Positions 55,020-63,344 of a DNA stretch of 64,000 nt are shown piece after piece. Location: the NCBI GenBank assembly GCA_017305055.1, contig JAFKMZ010000009.1, forward strand, positions 1-64,000, in the 5' to 3' direction. Position numbers and translations under genes: made by a program. The notes under the pieces are model-generated. The model saw only the letters and a list, made by a program, of their open reading frames with translations. It had not been told where the DNA came from and made no database searches. This stretch comes from Lysobacterales bacterium (lineage in GTDB: Bacteria > Pseudomonadota > Gammaproteobacteria > Xanthomonadales > Rhodanobacteraceae). Position 1 is the stretch's first letter; each line of letters starts with the position of its first letter.

Positions 55020-55128
55020 GCACCGTCCTCCAAGCCTCAAGCTGCCGCCATCTGGACGGCCGCCGCGTCGTACTCCGATGGTTCAAACCGCGGCCATCCT
55101 CACCATCCACCCAGGGAAAAGGACAAGC

Positions 55129-56484
55129 TCACTGCAACAGGCGGTTCACTTCCTCCAGGTCATGCACATCGATCTCGCCCGCAGCCTGCTTGAGCAGAAG
55201 TTTGTTGAGCACGAACTGGTGGCGCACGACGGTGTACTCGCTTTGCACGTTGGCCAGCGTGCCGATCGCCACCACCACGTTGGTCAAACTCTGCGTGCCG
55301 ATCTCGTAGCCGGCGCGCATCGAGGCCACGGCCTTGCGCGCGGCTTCCACCGAGGTGCGCGCGACCTGCACCTGCTCGATGCCGTCGACCACCAGGTTGT
55401 AGTAGTTGGCCGCGTCGCGGGCCGCCTGACGGCGCTGGCTTTCCAGCACGCCAGTGTCCTCGTCGCGTTGCGCCAGTGCGCGCCGTACCTGCGAGCGGGT
55501 CAGGCCACCGCTGAAGATCGGCACGTTCAGGGTCAGGCCCACGGTGGTGACGCCCGGGCCATAGCCGGGACCGTTGGCCGGCGAACCCGGAACCGCGCTC
55601 GACCAGCTGCCGAACTTGCCGTACTGCAGGCGTGCATCCAGTGTCGGCAGGCGTCCGGCACGTGCGGCCGAAACCAGGTGCCGGTCCGCGCTCACCGTGT
55701 AGCGCGCCGCCAGCACCACCGGATTGCTGTCCATGGCCGCGTCGACCCAGGTCTTGGCGTTCGCCGGCTCGGGCGGCGTCAGGGGCAGGTCCTCGCGCAG
55801 CTTCTTGAGCGTGCCGGTGGGCTGGCCGGTGATCTGCTCCAGCGCATGCCGCGCATCCTTCAGCTGCGCCTCGGCGCCGATGCGCTGCGACTTGATGTAC
55901 AGGTAGTACGCCTGCGACTGGCTGACGTCCGAAGCCATGGCCAGGCCATTCTTGAAGCGCACGCTGGACTGGTCGAACTCCTGCTTGTACGCGTCCTCGT
56001 AGGAACGGAACACGTCCAGCTCGTCCTGCGCCACCAGCACATTGAAGTACGCATCGGCGACCCGCACGCACAGGCGTTGCGTGGCCGCGCGCAGCGTCTC
56101 GTCGCCGGCGTCACGGCTGGCATGTGCCGCACGCAGTTGTGCGATCGCAGCCACGTCGAGCAGGGGCTGGCTGAGCGTGCCGCCCAGGTTGCGCTCCCGC
56201 GTATGCCCGGCCGCACCGGTGGTGATGATGTTGCCGTTGGAACTGGTCGTGGTGCCACTGCCGCCGTGGATCTGTTCCAGCCCCAGCCCCAGCGACAACT
56301 GCGGCAACAGGGCAGAGCGCGCCTGCGGCACGTCCTCGGCACTCACCCGCTGCGCCGCGCTGGCCGTGCTCAGCACGGGGTCATTGGCCACGGCCTGGCG
56401 ATAGGCATCCATGAGGTCGTCGGCGTGACCGGCCAGGGGCGCCAGGGCCAGGCCAAGCAGGAGTGGCGACAGGAACGTGCGCAT
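55129..56484 (-). CDS. TolC-family outer-membrane efflux protein
   Basis: A 451-residue outer-membrane factor with a signal peptide (cleavage near LAGHADD). The two OEP repeats are visible: YRQAVANDPVLSTASAAQRVSAEDVPQARSALLPQLSLG in the first and ARYTVSADRHLVSAARAGRLPTLD in the second, with long helical coiled-coil stretches. It would form the exit duct of the tripartite pump. It starts 8 nt after the ATPase gene, which it follows in the operon. Confidence 0.93.
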   Translation of the reverse strand: MRTFLSPLLLGLALAPLAGHADDLMDAYRQAVANDPVLSTASAAQRVSAEDVPQARSALLPQLSLGLGLEQIHGGSGTTTSSNGNIITTGAAGHTRERNLGGTLSQPLLDVAAIAQLRAAHASRDAGDETLRAATQRLCVRVADAYFNVLVAQDELDVFRSYEDAYKQEFDQSSVRFKNGLAMASDVSQSQAYYLYIKSQRIGAEAQLKDARHALEQITGQPTGTLKKLREDLPLTPPEPANAKTWVDAAMDSNPVVLAARYTVSADRHLVSAARAGRLPTLDARLQYGKFGSWSSAVPGSPANGPGYGPGVTTVGLTLNVPIFSGGLTRSQVRRALAQRDEDTGVLESQRRQAARDAANYYNLVVDGIEQVQVARTSVEAARKAVASMRAGYEIGTQSLTNVVVAIGTLANVQSEYTVVRHQFVLNKLLLKQAAGEIDVHDLEEVNRLLQ

Positions 56485-56492
56485 GATCGTGA

Positions 56493-57215
56493 TCAGCCAC
56501 CCTGCGCCTGCTCATGCGCGCGCGCCTCGGTATGGAAGCGCGGCTCCTCGGCCAGATCGACCACCTGGCCATCGATGATGTGCACGTTGCGCTGGGCCCG
56601 CGCGGCCAGCTCCTGGTCGTGGGTGACCATGACGATGGTGGCGCCGTCGCGATGGATGTTCTCCAGCAGCTCCAGCACGCCGCGCGCCATCTGCGTGTCC
56701 AGGTTGCCGGTGGGCTCGTCGGCGAGCAGCAGGCGCGGACTGCCGGCCAGCGCGCGCGCGATCGCCACGCGCTGCTGCTGGCCGCCCGACAGCTCGGCCG
56801 GGTAGTGCTTGAAGCGCGAGGCCAGGCCGACACGCTCGAGCGCATCCATGATGCGCTGCTTGCGCTCGGCTCCCTTCATGCCGCGATAGCGCAGCGGCAC
56901 CTCGATGTTGTCGAACACGTTGAGGTCGGGGATCAGGTTGAAGGCCTGGAAGATGAAGCCGATCTTCTCGTTGCGGATCTTCGAACGGGCGTTGTCGTTG
57001 AGGTTGCTGACCTCGATGCCGTCGAGGTGGTATTCACCACCGCTGAAACTCTCCAGCAGTCCGGCGATGGTCAGGAAGGTGGTCTTGCCGGAGCCCGACG
57101 GGCCGGTGACGGCGACAAATTCCCCCTCCTTCACGTCGATGTTGAAATCGCGCAAGGCGTAGGTTTCCACCACTTCGGTGCGGTAGACCTTGGACAGGTG
57201 GGTCATCTTCAACAT
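56493..57215 (-). CDS. MacB/LolD-type ABC ATPase serving the permease array
   Basis: A 240-residue ATPase: Walker A GPSGSGKTT (38-46), signature LSGGQQQRVAIARAL, Walker B LLLADEPTGNLD, H-loop MVTHDQELA. This is the MacB/LolD/FtsE group that energises FtsX-like permeases through the cytoplasmic face. It is the only ATPase gene in the array and would have to serve all seven permease pairs. The start at 57215 is preceded by AAGGGA; MTHLSK at 57206 is an alternative. Confidence 0.93.
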   Translation of the reverse strand: MLKMTHLSKVYRTEVVETYALRDFNIDVKEGEFVAVTGPSGSGKTTFLTIAGLLESFSGGEYHLDGIEVSNLNDNARSKIRNEKIGFIFQAFNLIPDLNVFDNIEVPLRYRGMKGAERKQRIMDALERVGLASRFKHYPAELSGGQQQRVAIARALAGSPRLLLADEPTGNLDTQMARGVLELLENIHRDGATIVMVTHDQELAARAQRNVHIIDGQVVDLAEEPRFHTEARAHEQAQGG

Positions 57216-57246
57216 GCTTGTCGTCCCTTGGTGGTGGTAGTAGTTT

Positions 57247-57340
57247 GAGGAGGGAGTGAAGAGGGGTGAGGGGCGAGGCAAAGCCGGAGGGGTAGGGCTA
57301 CTGCTCTGCCTCACTCCTCACTCCTCTTCACTCATTCCTC
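57247..57340. repeat. Long hairpin between adaptor and ATPase genes
   Basis: A 25-nt arm (57247-57271, beginning GAGGAGGGAGTGAAGAGG) pairs with 57316-57340 with three mismatches, two of which could be wobble pairs in RNA; the loop is 44 nt. It occupies most of the 129-nt gap between the adaptor and ATPase genes. Confidence 0.6.
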
Positions 57341-57344
57341 GCGT

Positions 57345-58616
57345 TCAACTGCTGATCACGACTTTCGCCGCGCCCTTGAAGTTGTCGGTGCCGGAAATCA
57401 CGATGCGCTGGCCAGCCTGCAGGCCCTGCAGGATTTCCACCTTGTCGATGCTGGAGGCGCCGACGCGGATCGGCGTCTTGGTGGCAATGTCGCCGTTCAC
57501 CACGTAGGCGTAGGCGCCGCCGGACTCGTCGACGAAGGAGCCACGCTGCACGGTCAGCACGTTGTCGCGATGGTCGAGCAGCACGCGCACGGACAGGCGC
57601 TGGTTCTGCCGCAGCTGCTTGGGCGTGGCGCCGTCGAAGCGCAGGCGGGCGGCCACCTGGCCGTTGACCACCTCCGGCGAGATCGCGCTGACCAGGCCCT
57701 TCCAGGTATGCCCATTGCCGCTGATCTCGCCGGCCATGCCGATGCCCAGGTCGCGGGCGAAGCTCTCCGGCACCTGCATCTCCACCTGCAGCGCCGACAG
57801 GTCGATCACACTCAGCAGCTGCGCATCCTTGGCCACGGTGGCGCGTTCGGCGATGAACAATTGCCCGACCTGGCCGTCGACCGGCGACTTCACCTGCAGG
57901 TCGTCGACCTGGCGCTGCAGGTCGGCCACCAGCAGCAGCTGCCGCTCGTGCGCAAGTTTCTTGGCCTTGACGTCGAACTGCAGGCTGTCGTTGTCCAGGC
58001 CCAGGTTGGCCTTGGCGTGCGCGGCGGCAATGCGTGCCTTCTCCAGGGAGTCCTTGGCCTTGTCCACGTCCATGTTGGAGACCGCACCCTTGGCAAAGGC
58101 CTTCTGGTAGCGGTCCAGGTTGCGTTCGGCGGTCTGCTCGTCGATGTGCGCGTTGTCGTAGGTTTCCTGCTGCTGCGCGCGCTCCTTGCGGGCATCGATC
58201 TGCGCACGCTGATAGGCAACCGCCATGGCGTCGGCGTTGCTCTGCTCCTGGGCCAGCTTGTTGGTCAACTCGGGACTGACGATGGTGGCCAGCACCTCGC
58301 CGCGCTTGACCGTGTCGCCGGCATGCACCTTGAGCGTGACCGCGCCGCCCGAGGTGGCATACAGGGTCGGGCTGACCGCCGCGACGACCTTGCCCTCGGC
58401 CGCGATGTCGCGCACGAACGGGCCACGCTCCACGGTGGCGAAGGACAGGCGCGAGGCGCTGACCGACGCGGAAGCCGAAAACAGCCGGCCGATGCGTGGT
58501 GCCAGCACCGCCAGCAGGGCAAGTACCAGGACGCCGGCGCCAATCAGGATGAGCTGGCGGCGGCGGTTGGGTTTGACTTCGACCAGGCGGTCGGTGGCGG
58601 AGGTATCGCGGATCAT
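57345..58616 (-). CDS. HlyD/MacA-type periplasmic adaptor of the efflux system
   Basis: A 423-residue membrane-fusion protein: one N-terminal helix (about 21-40), lipoyl-like halves (about 70-100 and 240-270), a coiled-coil hairpin between (about 100-230) and beta-barrel/membrane-proximal parts. It would bridge the permeases and the TolC duct. ATG 58616 has AGGGA just upstream and a predicted 35-nt leader from the sigma-54 promoter. First gene of the train. Confidence 0.92.
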   Translation of the reverse strand: MIRDTSATDRLVEVKPNRRRQLILIGAGVLVLALLAVLAPRIGRLFSASASVSASRLSFATVERGPFVRDIAAEGKVVAAVSPTLYATSGGAVTLKVHAGDTVKRGEVLATIVSPELTNKLAQEQSNADAMAVAYQRAQIDARKERAQQQETYDNAHIDEQTAERNLDRYQKAFAKGAVSNMDVDKAKDSLEKARIAAAHAKANLGLDNDSLQFDVKAKKLAHERQLLLVADLQRQVDDLQVKSPVDGQVGQLFIAERATVAKDAQLLSVIDLSALQVEMQVPESFARDLGIGMAGEISGNGHTWKGLVSAISPEVVNGQVAARLRFDGATPKQLRQNQRLSVRVLLDHRDNVLTVQRGSFVDESGGAYAYVVNGDIATKTPIRVGASSIDKVEILQGLQAGQRIVISGTDNFKGAAKVVISS

Positions 58617-58660
58617 GTCGTCCCTGCCTGCCGCGCGACGCGCGGCCCCAAGCAGTGCCG

Positions 58661-58677
58661 TTGCAACCGCCGTGCCA
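58661..58677 (-). promoter_or_regulatory. Consensus sigma-54 promoter of the efflux operon
   Basis: On the minus strand the sequence is TTGGCACGGCGGTTGCA, an exact match to YTGGCACGRNNNTTGCW, with GG (58676-58675) and GC (58664-58663) separated by exactly 10 nt. Predicted start of transcription is near 58651, 35 nt before the adaptor ATG. Confidence 0.9.
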
Positions 58678-58742
58678 AGCTCGTCGATCCTCGCCAGGCC
58701 GCATGCCACAGGCGTTTGCGCCACGCCGCCCGGCGGCGTCCG

Positions 58743-58798
58743 GTGTCCGCGGACACTTGCGGACACGGGGTGGACAGGCACAACCGCCCGCGGACAAG
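58743..58798. promoter_or_regulatory. Candidate upstream activator sites (TGTCCG/CGGACA)
   Basis: GTGTCCGCGGACAC (58743-58756) is a perfect 14-bp palindrome centred about 98 bp upstream of the predicted sigma-54 start. Further GGACA half-sites occur at 58761-58765, 58772-58776 and 58792-58796. This is the usual distance for an NtrC-type enhancer. Confidence 0.65.
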
Positions 58799-58825
58799 CC
58801 TACGCGGCGACCGCGCGCCCAGGCA

Positions 58826-58854
58826 TGTCCGCCACGTACGTGGCGCGTGATAAT
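58826..58854 (+). promoter_or_regulatory. Probable promoter and palindrome of the alcohol dehydrogenase gene
   Basis: GATAAT (58849-58854) is a good -10; the -35 (TGTCCG, 58826-58831) is weak. GCCACGTACGTGGC (58831-58844), a perfect 14-bp palindrome, lies in the spacer and could be an operator. Confidence 0.4.
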
Positions 58855-58923
58855 GGCTGGCGCACAGCGCAGCGTGCGTCCCGCCATGGTGTTGTGCACG
58901 TTCTGTCGCAATGGGAGTTTGCA

Positions 58924-59931
58924 ATGTCCGAGATTCATGGCTGGATGACGAGCGCGGCCGGTGCACCGCTCAAGCTGACCACGCTCGACGCCGGCCCGCT
59001 GGCTGCCGACGACGTCGAGGTTGCCGTCACCTACTGTGGCGTCTGCCATTCCGACCTGTCGATGGTGCGCAACGAATGGCACAACGCCCGCTACCCGCTC
59101 CTGCCCGGCCATGAGGTCATCGGCACGGTCAGCGCGCTCGGCGCCAACGCCAAGGGCCTGCGGATCGGCCAGGCGGTCGGCATTGGCTGGACTGCGGAAA
59201 GCTGCATGCATTGCCAGCGCTGCCTGTCCGGCAACCAGGTGCTGTGCGACCAGGCCGTGCCCACCATCGTCGGCCACCACGGTGGCTTCGCGGACAAGGT
59301 CCGCGCGCACTGGGCATGGACGATTCCGCTGCCGGAAGGCATCGACCAGGCCAGCGCCGGGCCGCTGCTGTGCGGCGGCATGACCGTGTTCAAGCCGCTG
59401 CTCGAATACCGCGTGCTGCCCACGGCGCGCGTCGGCGTGGTCGGCATCGGCGGCCTCGGCCACCTGGCGGTCAAGTTTGCGGCCGCCTGGGGCTGCGAGG
59501 TCACCGCCTTCACCTCCAACCCGGGCAAGGTCGACGAGGCCTGGGGCTTCGGTGCACACCACGTCGTCGCCAGCGGCGACGCGAAGGCCCTGCATGCCGT
59601 CGCCGGCTCGCTCGACCTGTTGATCGTGACCGTGAACGCCGCCATGGACTGGAACGCGCTGCTGCAGACCCTGGACAAGCGCGGCCGCATGCACGTCGTC
59701 GGCGTGGTGCCCGAACCGATCCCGGTGCCCGCGTTCGCCCTGATCGGCGGGCAGCGCGACGTCTCCGGCTCGCCGACCGGCTCGCCGGTCGACCTGGCGC
59801 AGATGCTCGCCTTCGCCGCGCGCCACGACGTGCGCCCGCAGGTCGAGCACTTCCCCATGGCCGAGGTCAACGCCGCGCTTGCCCATCTGCAGGCCGGCAA
59901 GGCGCGCTACCGTATCGTCCTCGACGCCTGA
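58924..59931 (+). CDS. Zinc-dependent alcohol dehydrogenase (YahK/CAD-like)
   Basis: A 335-residue medium-chain dehydrogenase/reductase. Catalytic zinc: Cys38 (YCGVCHSD), His63/Glu64 (GHEVIG); structural zinc: Cys94, Cys97, Cys100, Cys108. Rossmann motif GIGGLGHLAVKFA. The group reduces aldehydes with NADPH, often for detoxification. The start at 58924 (GGGAG 7 nt upstream) gives the family N-terminus; the open frame further left runs through the adaptor gene on the other strand. It ends 10 nt from the convergent MFS gene. Confidence 0.93.
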   Translation: MSEIHGWMTSAAGAPLKLTTLDAGPLAADDVEVAVTYCGVCHSDLSMVRNEWHNARYPLLPGHEVIGTVSALGANAKGLRIGQAVGIGWTAESCMHCQRCLSGNQVLCDQAVPTIVGHHGGFADKVRAHWAWTIPLPEGIDQASAGPLLCGGMTVFKPLLEYRVLPTARVGVVGIGGLGHLAVKFAAAWGCEVTAFTSNPGKVDEAWGFGAHHVVASGDAKALHAVAGSLDLLIVTVNAAMDWNALLQTLDKRGRMHVVGVVPEPIPVPAFALIGGQRDVSGSPTGSPVDLAQMLAFAARHDVRPQVEHFPMAEVNAALAHLQAGKARYRIVLDA

Positions 59932-59941
59932 TGCCGGCGGC

Positions 59942-61486
59942 TCAATGCCCTCCGCCGGGAGCACGGCTGCGGCCGATGAAGGGCGGCTTGGCCAGCCAGA
60001 CCACGGCCACCAGGGCGATGAAGATCACGCCCATGGCGCTGAACAGGTGGTTGAAGGAAATCTGCGTCGCCTGCTGGGTGATCACCTGGTTCATTCCGGC
60101 CGCGTATTGCTGCAGGTCGCCGCCGCTGGCGGCGATGCTGTCGCGCACCTGGCTGTTGTAGGGGTTGATGTGCTCGACCAGGTTGGCGTGGTTGACCACC
60201 CCGCCGCGGGTCCACAGGTAGGTGGTGATCGAGGCGGCGAAGCTGCCGCCGAGCGAGCGCAGGAAGGTCGCCGTGCCCGAGCCATCGGCCACCTCGCGCC
60301 CGGACAGGTCGGAGAGCAGGATGGTCAGGACCGGCATGAAGAACAAGGCCACGCCGAGGCCCTGCAGCAGCTGCGCGATCGCCACGTGGTAGAAATCCAC
60401 CTGGGTGGTGAACACCGCGCGCATGAAGCAGGTGAGCCCCATCACCACGAACGCGAACGAGGCCAGCCAGCGCAGGTCCATGCGCGTCCCGTACTTGCCG
60501 ACCCAGAACGTCAGCAGCACCGGAATGACGCCGATTGGCGCCGTCGCCAGCCCGGCCCATACCGGGGTGTAGTTCACCGTATTCTGCAGCCACAGCGGGA
60601 CCAGCAGGCCAATGGAGAAGAACACCGCGAAGGCCAGCACCAGGACCAGCGTGCCGGCGGCGAAGTTGCGGTGCCGGAACAGGCGCAGGTTGACGATCGG
60701 CTCGCGGTCGGTGAGCTCCCAGATCAGGAACACCGCCAGCGAGATGGTGGCCACGATGGCCAGCACGACGATGGTGTTGGAATGGAACCAGTCGAGCTGG
60801 TTGCCCTTGTCCAGCAGGATCTGCAGCGAGCCGACGCCGAGGATCAGGGTGATGAGGCCCACCCAGTCGATGCGCGGCTTGTCGATGTCCTCGGGCCGCC
60901 CCCGCAGCTGCGAGGCAACCACCATGGCGGCAAAGATGCCGATCGGCACGTTGATGAAGAAGATCCATTCCCATGAGTAGTTGCCGGTGATCCAGCCGCC
61001 CAGCACCGGCCCGGCGATCGGCGCCACCACGGTGACCATGCCCAGGATCGCCAGCGCCATGCCGCGCTTGGCCGGCGGGTAGATCGACACCAGCAGGCTC
61101 TGCGTCAGCGGGTACATCGGGCCGGCCATCGCGCCCTGCACGGCGCGGAAGAACACCAGCATGCCGAGGCTCTCGGACAGGCCGCAAAGCAGCGAGCACA
61201 GGGTGAACATCACCGTGGCCCAGACGAAGGTCTTCACCTCGCCAAAGGTGCGGGCCAGGAAGCCGGTCAGCGGCAGGGCGATCGCGTTGGCGACGGTGAA
61301 CGAGGTGATGACCCAGACCGACTGGTCCTGGCTGGCGCCCAGGTTGCCGGCAATCGTCGGCAGCGAGACGTTGGCGATGGTGAGGTCCAGCACCTGCATG
61401 AAGGTGGCCAGGGACAGGCCGAAGGTCGCCAACGGCAGGCTGGCGGGGTGGAACGCGCCGATGCCCGGCTTGGCCACGGCATTCAT
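59942..61486 (-). CDS. DHA2-family (EmrB-like) multidrug MFS transporter
   Basis: A 514-residue protein with 14 helices; LDLTIANVSLPTIAGNLGA in helix 1 is the DHA2 hallmark, and LGGWITGNYSWEWIFFINVPIG the family motif before helix 6. EmrB proteins usually work with an EmrA adaptor; no EmrA-like gene is adjacent. GGGAG lies 7 nt before the ATG. It follows the MBL gene on the same strand after 112 nt. Confidence 0.92.
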   Translation of the reverse strand: MNAVAKPGIGAFHPASLPLATFGLSLATFMQVLDLTIANVSLPTIAGNLGASQDQSVWVITSFTVANAIALPLTGFLARTFGEVKTFVWATVMFTLCSLLCGLSESLGMLVFFRAVQGAMAGPMYPLTQSLLVSIYPPAKRGMALAILGMVTVVAPIAGPVLGGWITGNYSWEWIFFINVPIGIFAAMVVASQLRGRPEDIDKPRIDWVGLITLILGVGSLQILLDKGNQLDWFHSNTIVVLAIVATISLAVFLIWELTDREPIVNLRLFRHRNFAAGTLVLVLAFAVFFSIGLLVPLWLQNTVNYTPVWAGLATAPIGVIPVLLTFWVGKYGTRMDLRWLASFAFVVMGLTCFMRAVFTTQVDFYHVAIAQLLQGLGVALFFMPVLTILLSDLSGREVADGSGTATFLRSLGGSFAASITTYLWTRGGVVNHANLVEHINPYNSQVRDSIAASGGDLQQYAAGMNQVITQQATQISFNHLFSAMGVIFIALVAVVWLAKPPFIGRSRAPGGGH

Positions 61487-61598
61487 GCCGCAGCTCCCTG
61501 GCCGCAGGGCGCCGGCTCAGGCACCGGCGACGGCCGCCGTGCCGGAAACCTGCATGCTCCAGGCCGCAGGCGTGACAGGCCCGTCACCACGCGCACGC

Positions 61599-62759
61599 TC
61601 ACGATCCGCCACCCTGCCCCGGCGCGGCCGGCGCGTCGCGGTAGACGTCGTACTCCATGAGGTCCGTGCCTTCGATGACCGGGCCGGAAAACCAGCGCCG
61701 CACGCCGGCAGTGTACGGCGTGGAGTCGGTTTCGCTGTCGAGGCCCGGCACGATGTGGTACAGGATCACCGCCTTCACCCCGGCCTGTGCGGCGAGCTTG
61801 CCCACTTCCCCGGGCGTCAGGTGCTCGCGCTGCATGTGCAGCAGCGTGGCGCCGCTCAGGGGGTGGTGGTACTGGCTGAGCCACTGGCCCTTGAGCAGCT
61901 CCACGTCCAGCACCTCGCTGACCAGCACGTCCGCGCCCCGCGCCAGGGCGGCCACGGCCGGCGACGGCCCGGTGTCACCGGTGAACACCACCGAGCCGTT
62001 GGGCGTGTCGAAGCGGTAGGAGTAGGACTTGTCGCCCATGCGCGCGGCGGGCTGCCCGGGCTGGAAGTGGAAATGGGTGTTCTCGACCGCCGTGACCTTC
62101 ACCGTGCCGTCGTCGTAGAACACGCCGTTGCGGGTGATGTCGTGGCCGACGAACATGCCGGCCGCCGGCGCATAGGCGTCCTGGTAATTGGCCTGGAAGA
62201 TGCGCTCGGACACGCTGAGGAACTTGAGCGCGGTGTCGACCAGGAAGGTGGTCGAGCGCGGGCCATAGATCTGCACCGGCGGCAGCGGCGACTTGCCATC
62301 GGTGACACCGAGGTTCTGGTTCAGGCTGTACCAGCTGTAGGAGATCAGCGGCTCCAGCCCGGCATTGTGGTCCATGTGGTTGTGGGTGATGAACACGGTG
62401 CGCACCTGCCACGGCGCGTAGCCAGCCAGGCCAAGCTGGTGCAGGACGCCGGCGCCGGCATCGATCAGGTAGGGCCGGCCATTGACGACCAGCAGCGCCG
62501 CCGGATTCGAGCGCCGGCGCTTGATGCCCGGGCCACCGGTGGTGCCGAGCAGGATGATGCGCGTCGACGGCGCGACAGGCGCAGGCGACAGCGATGGCGA
62601 CGTGCCGGCCGTCGCCGGCAGGGCATCGGCCGTGGCCGCCAGCGCCAGCGGCGCCAGCATGCCCAGGACGAGCGCAAGACCCATCCGGTGCGCAACCCGC
62701 GTCATCCTCGCGGACATGCCCGCCAGGATGCGTCGACCCGTTCGTGCCGTTTGCGTCAT
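61599..62759 (-). CDS. Exported MBL-fold hydrolase (RNase Z/arylsulfatase-like)
   Basis: A 386-residue protein. A signal peptide (MGLALVLGMLAPLALAATA) is preceded by a 25-residue cationic leader; AGGA lies before ATG 62759. The zinc motif is THNHMDHNAG, with later ligands in FTGDTGPS and ILYHIVPG. Overall order resembles RNase Z/ElaC-type MBL proteins, but export argues against tRNA processing, so an arylsulfatase or lactonase role is more likely. The substrate is unknown. Confidence 0.82.
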   Translation of the reverse strand: MTQTARTGRRILAGMSARMTRVAHRMGLALVLGMLAPLALAATADALPATAGTSPSLSPAPVAPSTRIILLGTTGGPGIKRRRSNPAALLVVNGRPYLIDAGAGVLHQLGLAGYAPWQVRTVFITHNHMDHNAGLEPLISYSWYSLNQNLGVTDGKSPLPPVQIYGPRSTTFLVDTALKFLSVSERIFQANYQDAYAPAAGMFVGHDITRNGVFYDDGTVKVTAVENTHFHFQPGQPAARMGDKSYSYRFDTPNGSVVFTGDTGPSPAVAALARGADVLVSEVLDVELLKGQWLSQYHHPLSGATLLHMQREHLTPGEVGKLAAQAGVKAVILYHIVPGLDSETDSTPYTAGVRRWFSGPVIEGTDLMEYDVYRDAPAAPGQGGGS

Positions 62760-62816
62760 GCCGTCATCCTGCGCCTTCAGCTGCCAGCGTGCGCGTGAAA
62801 GATGGCATGGCACCCC

Positions 62817-63344
62817 TCAGCCAACCACGGCCAGCAGCAGCACCAGCAGCAGCGCGGCAAACACGCCGGCCAACAGGTCGTCGACCATCACCCCCAGGCC
62901 GCCCTTCACCCGCCGGTCGAGCCAGCTGATCGGCCATGGCTTCCACACGTCGAACAGGCGGAACAGGGCAAAGCCGGCCAGCATCGACCCGCCGAGGGCC
63001 ACTGGCCCGGTCGGCATCCATGCCGGCAGCAGCAGCGGCAGCAAGGCCACCCACTGGCCGACGAACTCGTCCCACACGATGCTGCGGTGGTCGGCCACCT
63101 GCAGTGCCCGGCCCGCCACGCCGCAGGCCCACACGCCGAGGCCAAAGGCCAGCAGCAGGACGCACAGGTACCAGGGCCACGCCAGCTCGCGCAGGGCCAG
63201 CCAGGGCAGCAGCGCGGCGAGCGAGCCAAACGTGCCCTGGGCCACCGGGGCGAGGCCGGAACCGAAGCCGCAGGCCAGCCAACCGGCGGGGCTTGCCAGC
63301 AGGCGCTGCCGCTGCTGCGCACTGAGCCGTGTGCGGGCGCTCAC
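62817..63344 (-). CDS. pgpA: Phosphatidylglycerophosphatase A
   Basis: A 175-residue membrane enzyme of phosphatidylglycerol synthesis. PgpA motifs: APVAQGTFGSLAAL, IVWDEFVGQWVAL and GLGVMVDDLLAGVF. The GTG start at 63344 overlaps the thiL stop (GTGA). The thiL-pgpA order is the common gammaproteobacterial arrangement, usually behind nusB, which would lie to the right of the window. Confidence 0.93.
   Translation of the reverse strand: MSARTRLSAQQRQRLLASPAGWLACGFGSGLAPVAQGTFGSLAALLPWLALRELAWPWYLCVLLLAFGLGVWACGVAGRALQVADHRSIVWDEFVGQWVALLPLLLPAWMPTGPVALGGSMLAGFALFRLFDVWKPWPISWLDRRVKGGLGVMVDDLLAGVFAALLLVLLLAVVG

Noticed and set aside
61599-62759. Second beta-lactamase
   Set aside because: The MBL motif order and size fit RNase Z/arylsulfatase-like proteins, not B1, B2 or B3 beta-lactamases.
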